From Lentisphaerota bacterium (lineage in GTDB: Bacteria > Verrucomicrobiota > Kiritimatiellia > RFP12 > UBA1067), in NCBI GenBank assembly GCA_015061765.1, contig SUVZ01000069.1, forward strand, positions 1-12,730: a stretch of DNA of 12,730 nucleotides, read 5' to 3'. The notes below the pieces were generated by a model. That model was not told the DNA's origin. It worked only from the letters and a program-made list of their open reading frames with translations, and made no database searches. This document shows positions 1 to 5,705 of the stretch, piece after piece. The translations under genes were made by a program, and so were the position numbers. Numbering within the stretch: the first letter of the stretch is position 1; each line of letters opens with the position of its first letter.

Positions 1-19
1 TCGGCAGTAGAGCGGGTTC

Positions 20-55
20 TTTTTTAACGCAGAGACGCAAAGGCGCAGAGAAAAC
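20..55 (+). repeat. AACGCAGAG-type intergenic repeat, left copy
   Basis: The stretch reads as alternating ACGCAGAG / GGCGCAGAG units flanked by T-rich and A-rich ends. Its inverted partner lies at 178-216, giving a pair of facing repeats about 120 bases apart. Repeats made of CGCAGAG units are scattered between genes in many bacterial genomes of this superphylum. What is seen is the inverted pair; calling it a dispersed family is from general knowledge, and its role (folded RNA end, non-autonomous element remnant) is unknown. Confidence 0.6.
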
Positions 56-177
56 GGTGTTTTTTTTTGTTTTGAAAGTTATTTTCATTTTTGCAACACT
101 ATACAAGCGACACCCAATTGGTGAAGATTCGCTCCGTCAGAAAAATTCTTGTATTTTCCATTTCCCCACAGAACTTC

Positions 178-216
178 ACTTTTTCTCTGCGTTATTCTGC
201 GCCTCTGCGTTAAAAT
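178..216 (-). repeat. AACGCAGAG-type intergenic repeat, right inverted copy
   Basis: Read on the minus strand this gives TTTTAACGCAGAGGCGCAGA followed by a second AACGCAGAGAAAA unit, matching the left copy at 20-55 in unit order and in the T-rich and A-rich flanks. The two copies face each other and could fold into a long imperfect hairpin around an AT-rich loop. No gene lies between them that I can support. Confidence 0.6.
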
Positions 217-275
217 CAACAGCCGTTTTTAGGTTTAATCACCGAGTTCCTCATGAAAGCGAAAAAGGTTATGGG

Positions 276-371
276 ATGTTTCGGTACGAAAAGTGTTGTA
301 TGTATCTTGTGATTCGCTACGAAAAGTGTTATAGAAGTGTGATAATTCGCTACGAAAAATGTGGCGGATGA
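276..371 (+). CDS. possible 31-residue repeat peptide (doubtful)
   Basis: An ATG at 276 follows an AAAAAGG stretch at 262-268 with 7 bases between, and opens a 31-codon frame that runs exactly through the three 33-base repeats and stops at 369-371. Because the repeat period is 11 codons, the peptide would carry RYEKC three times, each followed by hydrophobic residues. It could be a real small repeat peptide or a leader peptide for the ATPase gene downstream. It could equally be an accidental reading of DNA-level repeats, which I think is more likely. Confidence 0.2.
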   Translation: MFRYEKCCMYLVIRYEKCYRSVIIRYEKCGG

Positions 372-378
372 GAGGTGT
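280..378 (+). repeat. three tandem 33-base direct repeats
   Basis: Copies begin at 280, 313 and 346, exactly 33 bases apart. The first 18 bases of each are nearly identical (TTCGSTACGAAAAGTGTT, with the third ending AAATGTG); the remaining 15 drift, though copies 1 and 2 share a TGTGA near the end. Each core contains TTCG-3-CGAA, a short inverted repeat of the kind bound by a dimeric regulator. The array ends about 50 bases before the ATPase gene, and its third core would cover the -35 region of the candidate -10 box at 380-385. This fits operator sites for that gene, though an iteron-like or coding role is not excluded. Confidence 0.75.
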
Positions 379-379
379 T

Positions 380-391
380 TATGATATCATA
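380..391 (+). promoter_or_regulatory. 12-base perfect palindrome with -10-like box
   Basis: TATGATATCATA is its own reverse complement. Its first half, TATGAT at 380-385, matches a sigma-70 -10 box at five of six positions and would start transcription near 392, leaving a leader of about 24 bases that includes the ribosome site AAGGAG at 402-407. No good -35 box is visible. A palindrome of this length is expected a few times by chance in a window this size, so the position is the main support. Confidence 0.35.
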
Positions 392-415
392 TGAGCCGAT
401 TAAGGAGATGAGGTT

Positions 416-1747
416 ATGTATCTTAAGAGAAAAATAGACGCTTTTCTTGAAAATTGGAAGTCTCAGAACTCAAGAAAACCGCTGATAATCAGAGGTGCCC
501 GTCAAATTGGCAAGACCGCAGCTATTCGTAACTTTGCCGTCAGGAACTATAAAAATGTCATTGAAATCAACTTTGTCGAAAGTCCTGTGTTCAAAACGAT
601 AACGGTAGATGGCTACACCCCTAAAAGTATCATTGCCGCTATCTCCCGGATTGAAAATTCATTTGCGTTTGTTCCGGGAGAAACTTTACTTTTCTTTGAT
701 GAAATACAGGAGCATCCCGACATAACGACATCGCTGAAGTTCTTCTGTCAGGATGGACGATTTGACGTGATATGCTCCGGTTCGTTGCTTGGGTTGCATT
801 ACCGTCAGATATCAAGCAACAGTGTGGGCTATAGGGTTGACTGCGAAATGCACTCTATCGACTTTGAAGAGTTTCTTCATGCGAAGGGATATTCCGATAC
901 GATTGCCGCCGAATTGCTATCCCATCTTGTTGACGTATCTCCATTTAGTGCTGCAGAGATGGCGGTGTTTCCAAAGCTGTTTCTGGATTTCTGCATTACA
1001 GGTGGAATGCCGGAGGCGGTAAAATCCCATGTAGAGAGCGGAACCTTTCATGGGCTGGTGGACATTCAGAGACAGATAAATTCGGCATATCGGGATGATG
1101 TCCGCAAATATGCGAAGGGTATTGAACAGGCCCGCATTGCAAACGTGCTGGAGCACATACCTGCACAGTTGGCCAGAGAAAACAAAAAGTTCATACTTTC
1201 CAAGATAGAACGTGGAGCACGATTCAAGGATTACTGGGGGTGTGTGGAATGGTTAAGGGATGCCGGGATAGTCAATGTGTGCCACTGTTTGAATTTTCCG
1301 GAACTGCCACTCAAAGGCAATTACGATGCTTCCCGGTACAAACTTTATCTTGCGGATACCGGACTTCTTGTAGCGCAACTTGATGATGAAGCCCAGGAAG
1401 ACCTGCGTGCAAACAGAAATATCCATACCTACAAGGGAGGTCTCTTCGAAAACATTGTCGGCGAGGCCATCAGGAAATCAGGTGGAGAACTTTATTACTA
1501 CCGACGGGAAGACTCCAAACTGGAAGAGGATTTCTTTTTGCGTTCAAGATCAAATATCGTGCCAATAGAGGTAAAGGCGACAGGTGGACGCTCCAAATCC
1601 CTCAGGACGCTTATTGAATCGGATCGTTATCCTGACATTGCCTTTGGCGTAAAGCTGGCATCTGGAAATATCGGATTTGAAAATGGCATATATACCATCC
1701 CGCACTTTTGTGCATTTTTGCTTAAAGACTGGCTGTCACAGATGTAA
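416..1747 (+). CDS. AAA ATPase with C-terminal DUF4143 domain
   Basis: Cytosolic 443-residue protein of the widespread AAA_14/DUF4143 family, whose cellular role is unknown. The Walker A loop GARQIGKT is at residues 27-34, the Walker B strand LLFFDEIQ at 91-98, and a sensor-like SGSLLG at 121-126. The family-typical GGMPE lies near 196-200. The C-terminal part has the LYLADTGLL motif (310-318) and a PD-(D/E)xK-like nuclease pattern: E345 in GGLFEN, D372 in the EEDF segment, and E385/K387 in PIEVKA. The length is normal and nothing appears truncated. AAGGAG at 402-407, 8 bases before the ATG, supports the start. The gene is visibly more AT-rich than the operon that follows and is preceded by a tandem repeat array, which suggests independent transfer. 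The fold assignment is firm; nuclease activity is unproven for the family. Confidence 0.92.
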   Translation: MYLKRKIDAFLENWKSQNSRKPLIIRGARQIGKTAAIRNFAVRNYKNVIEINFVESPVFKTITVDGYTPKSIIAAISRIENSFAFVPGETLLFFDEIQEHPDITTSLKFFCQDGRFDVICSGSLLGLHYRQISSNSVGYRVDCEMHSIDFEEFLHAKGYSDTIAAELLSHLVDVSPFSAAEMAVFPKLFLDFCITGGMPEAVKSHVESGTFHGLVDIQRQINSAYRDDVRKYAKGIEQARIANVLEHIPAQLARENKKFILSKIERGARFKDYWGCVEWLRDAGIVNVCHCLNFPELPLKGNYDASRYKLYLADTGLLVAQLDDEAQEDLRANRNIHTYKGGLFENIVGEAIRKSGGELYYYRREDSKLEEDFFLRSRSNIVPIEVKATGGRSKSLRTLIESDRYPDIAFGVKLASGNIGFENGIYTIPHFCAFLLKDWLSQM

Positions 1748-1761
1748 CATCCGGTCAATTC

Positions 1762-1831
1762 TGAAATCGTTTGTGGTATAACGGGAAAGCGTTTTCACAA
1801 CGGAAAGTCGATGCAGGTGAAACCGGTTTTG
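1762..1831 (+). promoter_or_regulatory. cluster of three LacI/cre-like operator candidates
   Basis: Three sites share the pattern GAAANCGNTTT: TGAAATCGTTTGT at 1762-1774, GAAAGCGTTTTC at 1785-1796 and TGAAACCGGTTTTG at 1818-1831. Their central CG pairs are 22 and 34 bases apart. The pattern is the half-site arrangement of LacI-family regulators, including the cre sites bound by CcpA. A TATAAC box at 1777-1782 sits between the first two, so a repressor bound here could block a promoter. The sites are about 240-310 bases before the first operon gene. The regulator itself is not in the window; the assignment is inferred from motif shape. Confidence 0.5.
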
Positions 1832-1995
1832 CTGTTTTAGGAGGATGCGCCTTCGCCGTTGTGTCCTCGTCGGCTAATATGTGTTGCCGCCAATTGAAGC
1901 CCTATTTCCGTTTTGCACACTCGATTTTCAACCGGCGATATTCTTCTCTTATTTTTTTTCTTTTTATAAAATGTTTCAATTGTGCGAAAAATAAT

Positions 1996-2031
1996 TTGAA
2001 AAACATTTTTCCAGCTCTGTTGTTCTATAAT
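1996..2031 (+). promoter_or_regulatory. candidate promoter of the glycan operon
   Basis: A perfect TATAAT lies at 2026-2031 in the AT-rich gap. It would start transcription near 2038, giving a leader of about 33 bases that holds the ribosome site at 2056-2061. TTGAAA at 1996-2001 resembles a -35 box, but the 24-base gap to the -10 is too long for a standard sigma-70 promoter, so the -10 is the only solid element. A second promoter at the TATAAC box (1777-1782) is an alternative. Confidence 0.4.
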
Positions 2032-2055
2032 TGCCGCATCTTCCACAACTTGTCC

Positions 2056-2061
2056 AAGGAG
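2056..2061 (+). promoter_or_regulatory. ribosome site fixing the start at 2071
   Basis: AAGGAG ends 9 bases before the ATG at 2071. The same frame is open upstream to a TTG at 1771, but that region is AT-rich, carries promoter-like sequence and has no ribosome site, and only the start at 2071 places a signal peptide at the N terminus. Confidence 0.75.
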
Positions 2062-2070
2062 ATGATAACC

Positions 2071-4923
2071 ATGAATGAGATTGCAAGATGCATATCAAAG
2101 GTCCGTCGTGAATGCATGGTGATAATCGTATTTGCGGCATCTATTGGTGCCGCATGGGGGTCGGTTGATACGAATCCCTATGTGATGACGGAACCGACGA
2201 TATTCACGGCTGCGGCGGGAACGACGAACGTCTATTCGGGGCTTATCTCCGGCACGGGCCCTGCCATCATCGAGGGAGGTGGAACCGTGGCGTTCTCCAA
2301 TCCCAACAACACGTACACGGGCGGCACTCTCGTATCGAACGCGGTGTTCCGCCTCGATGCCGACGGATGTGCCGGAACGGGAGCGATTACGGGCGCAATC
2401 AGCACGGCGCACATCTTCATGAACTGCGCGGTGGTTCCGAACGACCTGATAATGCAGTTTGCCGCAGACTGTCAAGACTACATGAGCCCGGGCGCATACC
2501 CTGCCGCAAAGCAGAATTCCATATTGCCGCTGTGTCCTGAAGTGACGGTGAAGGGGCGCGTCTCGTTCAATGGGCAGTCGTATATATTCGATTCGACGTC
2601 TCCGGCTCTGGTCTCGTCCCCGACTGTCATTTTCGAGAAGGGCATCACCAATGGAGCACACCTGCATCTTGTGCCGAAAGGCAGGATGATATTCAAAGGG
2701 CCGTACATTGCCACAGGCAGCGTGAATTCGTATTTTGGATGCAGAAGCGGCGCGAGCGGAACGATTGAATTCCAGTCTTCGTCCAATGTCCTTTACCGTG
2801 CCGAGATTCGCGATGCAAATATCGACCTGAAGGCTGTTGATGCATTCCCAAACACGTTGTTCTACTACAGGAACAGTAGTGGCGGTTGCGCTTATACACA
2901 TCTCAACGGAAACGACCAGACGATTCTCGGCATCAGCTGGGGTGGCCCGAATCCGTCAGAGACTGGTTCGCCCGGCCTATGCTTTACATCTGAGGATGAA
3001 CCTGCGACGGTGCGGATAAAAGGGTGCGAGAAAGAGCGAATTGCAGGGTCTCTGGTGAATAAGCTTGCGCTGTTCGGCAAGATTACGCTTGTGATGGATG
3101 TCGATCCCGCTTACACTGCCGCTGGGTTCTTCCAGGACTTTTCGGTGCGCAGATCGACAACGACCGGCGATCTCATAATTTCAAATGGAGATTTCCGCGT
3201 GTCAGGTACGGCATCGTTTCCGAACGTGCCGAATATTTATGTGGGCACGGGCGGGTCGTTCACGAACGCATCCACCAAAGCCGGCGCGTTCGCGGGATGC
3301 CGCAATCTCACCGTTCTTGGAAAGATGGCCTGCACTGGCGACCACGCGCCGTTCGCGTATGACGCAGTGGCTTTGACGCTCGGCTCGGATGCTGAGTTCT
3401 CCCTCCCCGCTGGTGCAACGGTCACGGTTTCTTCGCTCACTGTTGGCAATAGGAAGATGCCCGACGGTACGTATGGAGATGGAGGGACGGCGACAGATCA
3501 GATACTTCAGGGCACTGTTGTCGTTCGCGGACATGACCGCTATGTTGATTGCAATACTGTAGACACCGTAAACGACGGTTCGCAGGAGCATCCCTTCAGG
3601 ACAATACGCGATGCGACATCGAGCGCCCTGAGCGGAGACGTCATCCATGTGGCGGAAGGCACGTATGGCGCGGCGGAAGGAGCGGAAAAGCATCATGAGG
3701 ACGCACGTACGCTCACCCGCGTGATAATTCCGGAAAATGTCACGATCGTGGCGAGCGGTCGGCGCGACAGGACGATCATCATCGGCGCTCCGGCGACCGG
3801 GGCGGACGCAAACGGGTATGGCAACGGTTCCGGAGCGGTGAGATGCGTTTTCGCTCGGGACGGAGCCGTACTGCGCGGCTTCACGCTGACAGGAGGGCAT
3901 ACGGGAACGGATGCGGTGAACAATGACGTCATCGACAGCTATGGTGCAGCGTTCAGAGCTGAAAACCTTCTTGGAGCGACGGTTGAAGACTGCATGATCT
4001 CAAACAACTGCAGCCATGTCGGCACCTTGACCTACGCCAAGGCGAGTCGCTGCTTCATTGTCGGTAATTTCGGAGGCGCAGGGGACGGTTACCATTCACG
4101 CAACGCTTTTACTGCGGGCGCCAACTGCTCGTACTTCTGTTGTGTGATCGACGGCAACAGGGGCGAAAGCATGTTTGGGTCTCCACGGAGCATAGAGTCG
4201 TGTACGATAGGCGCAGGGAACAGGAAGTACGACGGAAACACTTCCACAATGGCGAAACTGGCGCCGGGCCCCGTGCTCAACAGCGTCTTCTCGTCAAGCG
4301 ATCTGTCCTGGGACGGTACCATGTATGCGACGAACTGCATATTCGCCGATGCATCCATCAGCATGGAAAACAGCAGCAATTGCCTTGTGGGGCAATCGGC
4401 GGAAGCCATCAGGCTGGATGAAGACTACAGGCTTCATTCGGGAAGCGTGGCGATAGATTTCGGCAACAACTCTATCATGTCGCGGAGCATTGCGGATGAA
4501 GACATCTACGGTGCGCCGCGTGTCCTCAACCGCATGGTCGATGCCGGTGCGGTGGAGTATGACTGGCTTCCGGTGTTCATGGGAGAACTTGGCCGTCGTT
4601 TCCGGATAGAGTACGCTTCTCCGACGGTGACGACCAATGCGACCGGCGGTTTGCTCATGATTGACGGGATGGTTGCTGGGCGGGTGACTTTAGCCTGTCA
4701 ATATGAACTGACGTTCAATGTTACGGGCGGTAGTCTTGGGGTGTATGTCGGCGGAGCACTTGTCGGAGAGTCGTCAGGGGGCGGCGAACAGACAATCAGG
4801 TTCAAGACCGCTGAGACAGATTCCGAGATGCGCATCGTGTTTACACCTGGCATCGAGAATCAGGATAAGGCTATTTTGAAGCGTTTCTTAAGTATGCGAG
4901 GATTTACCGTCACTTTTCGTTGA
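2071..4923 (+). CDS. secreted right-handed beta-helix protein with autotransporter-type repeat
   Basis: Predicted 950-residue exported protein. Residues 1-30 form a signal peptide (positive n-region with VRR, then a hydrophobic CMVIIVFAASIGAAWG). Residues about 55-105 match the autotransporter-associated beta-strand repeat, with the hallmark SNPNNTYTGGT and a following glycine-rich turn. Residues about 110-485 are beta-rich with no family I can name. From about 490 to 820 it resembles DUF1565-type parallel beta-helix proteins: the entry RYVDCNT, GSQEHPFRTIRDA, GDVIHVAEGTY and repeated cysteine-bearing turns. GAPRVLNRMVDAGAVEY near 815-830 closes the helix, as in many such proteins. There is no C-terminal beta-barrel, PEP-CTERM or other recognisable anchor. 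It heads the operon and may bind or modify a polysaccharide at the cell surface; lyase activity is possible because many beta-helix proteins are polysaccharide lyases, but no catalytic set is visible. Confidence 0.85.
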   Translation: MNEIARCISKVRRECMVIIVFAASIGAAWGSVDTNPYVMTEPTIFTAAAGTTNVYSGLISGTGPAIIEGGGTVAFSNPNNTYTGGTLVSNAVFRLDADGCAGTGAITGAISTAHIFMNCAVVPNDLIMQFAADCQDYMSPGAYPAAKQNSILPLCPEVTVKGRVSFNGQSYIFDSTSPALVSSPTVIFEKGITNGAHLHLVPKGRMIFKGPYIATGSVNSYFGCRSGASGTIEFQSSSNVLYRAEIRDANIDLKAVDAFPNTLFYYRNSSGGCAYTHLNGNDQTILGISWGGPNPSETGSPGLCFTSEDEPATVRIKGCEKERIAGSLVNKLALFGKITLVMDVDPAYTAAGFFQDFSVRRSTTTGDLIISNGDFRVSGTASFPNVPNIYVGTGGSFTNASTKAGAFAGCRNLTVLGKMACTGDHAPFAYDAVALTLGSDAEFSLPAGATVTVSSLTVGNRKMPDGTYGDGGTATDQILQGTVVVRGHDRYVDCNTVDTVNDGSQEHPFRTIRDATSSALSGDVIHVAEGTYGAAEGAEKHHEDARTLTRVIIPENVTIVASGRRDRTIIIGAPATGADANGYGNGSGAVRCVFARDGAVLRGFTLTGGHTGTDAVNNDVIDSYGAAFRAENLLGATVEDCMISNNCSHVGTLTYAKASRCFIVGNFGGAGDGYHSRNAFTAGANCSYFCCVIDGNRGESMFGSPRSIESCTIGAGNRKYDGNTSTMAKLAPGPVLNSVFSSSDLSWDGTMYATNCIFADASISMENSSNCLVGQSAEAIRLDEDYRLHSGSVAIDFGNNSIMSRSIADEDIYGAPRVLNRMVDAGAVEYDWLPVFMGELGRRFRIEYASPTVTTNATGGLLMIDGMVAGRVTLACQYELTFNVTGGSLGVYVGGALVGESSGGGEQTIRFKTAETDSEMRIVFTPGIENQDKAILKRFLSMRGFTVTFR

Positions 4924-4983
4924 GTGTCGGCAACGACCGCATGGTACGGAAGCGAATGTTAAATGACAAATAAAGGAAATAAA

Positions 4984-5688
4984 ATGAAAAAGATGATAAA
5001 TGGTTCGATTGTGCTTTCTGCAGCCGTCGTGTTCTATGGATGTTCGTTCTGTGGCGGATACGGTTCATCGGAACTCGGCTGGATCAGCCCCATCGCCTCG
5101 CCTCTTGAAGATTCTGCCGTCTTCGAAAAGGGTGTATGGACGCTTTCCGGGGATGGCGTGCTGACCGCCAGCAAGGACAGTGCACTTTGGCTCAAGGGAG
5201 ATTATTCCGATTTCGTTCTCGACCTCGAGTACAAACTTGATCCGGCGGCGAACTCTGGCGTCATAATCTATGCGAGCGATGTCAGGCACTGGATCCCCAA
5301 TTCGGTGGAGGTGCAGCTTCTCGACGACTATGCGGACAAGTGGAAAAACGACCCTCCGAGGCTGAAGAACGGCGGGCTTTACGGTCATGTCGGACCGGAG
5401 AAGAGTTGCGGAAAGCCCGCAGGCGAGTGGAACCGCATGACGATCTGGGCTCGCGGCGATCATGTGAAGGTGTCCGTAAACGGCGTCGTGACTGTTGACG
5501 AAGATCTTTCCCGCTACACGAGCGCGAAGACGAATCCGGACGGAACGGACATAAAGCCATGGCTCTCGAAGCCGCTTGCCGGGCTTCCGAAGCATGGCGC
5601 GATAGGCTTTCAGGGACGTCATGGCGGAGCAAGCCCGTATTTCCGCAATATTCGCATCCGTCAGCTCGCAAAGGACGAGAAGTTCTGA
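4984..5688 (+). CDS. DUF1080 (3-keto-disaccharide hydrolase-like) lipoprotein
   Basis: A 234-residue exported protein with one DUF1080 domain, a concanavalin-like beta sandwich linked to sugar hydrolysis or binding and very common in Planctomycetes and Verrucomicrobia. Diagnostic segments are YSDFVLDLEYKL (74-85), NSGVIIYAS (90-98), VEVQLLDDY (109-117), GEWNRMTIWARG (147-158) and GAIGFQGRHGG followed by YFRNIRIR (205-226). The N terminus MKKMING plus a hydrophobic stretch ends in FYGC, so Cys20 is probably lipidated, although the F-Y residues make the lipobox atypical. I chose the ATG at 4984 because AAAGGA (4972-4977) stands 6 bases before it; the ATG at 4963 would add seven residues and has no ribosome site. 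It likely acts with the sialidase fusion 17 bases downstream. Confidence 0.85.
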   Translation: MKKMINGSIVLSAAVVFYGCSFCGGYGSSELGWISPIASPLEDSAVFEKGVWTLSGDGVLTASKDSALWLKGDYSDFVLDLEYKLDPAANSGVIIYASDVRHWIPNSVEVQLLDDYADKWKNDPPRLKNGGLYGHVGPEKSCGKPAGEWNRMTIWARGDHVKVSVNGVVTVDEDLSRYTSAKTNPDGTDIKPWLSKPLAGLPKHGAIGFQGRHGGASPYFRNIRIRQLAKDEKF

Positions 5689-5692
5689 ATGC

Positions 5693-5698
5693 AGGGGA
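5693..5698 (+). promoter_or_regulatory. ribosome site fixing the start at 5706
   Basis: AGGGGA lies 7 bases before the ATG at 5706, just after the stop of the DUF1080 gene. The frame stays open upstream to 5559 inside that gene, but only the start at 5706 yields an MKKRMK signal peptide. Confidence 0.7.
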
Positions 5699-5705
5699 AA
5701 AGAAA

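Noticed and set aside
57..275. Open frame upstream of the 33-base repeats, with a hydrophobic phenylalanine-rich start
   Set aside because: No ribosome site, it crosses the inverted CGCAGAG repeat, and its codons look like AT-rich non-coding DNA.
280..378. CRISPR-like array
   Set aside because: Repeats of 18 bases with 15-base gaps, only three copies and related gap sequences do not fit CRISPR dimensions, and no cas gene is near.
1838..1870. Possible terminator hairpin after the ATPase gene (GGAGGA / TCCTC)
   Set aside because: Only five pairs around a long loop, with no following T run.
1771..2070. N-terminal extension of the beta-helix protein from a TTG
   Set aside because: The extension covers operator-like and promoter-like AT-rich DNA, has no ribosome site and would bury the signal peptide 100 residues inside.
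2095..2901. 268-codon minus-strand frame
   Set aside because: Arg/His-rich composition typical of the antisense of a GC-rich gene, no ribosome site or domain, fully inside the beta-helix gene.
3202..3900. 232-codon minus-strand frame
   Set aside because: Same antisense character, with no recognisable motif and a well-supported gene on the other strand.
4924..4983. Internal promoter or terminator between the first two operon genes
   Set aside because: The 60 bases show no hairpin with a T run and no convincing -35/-10 pair.
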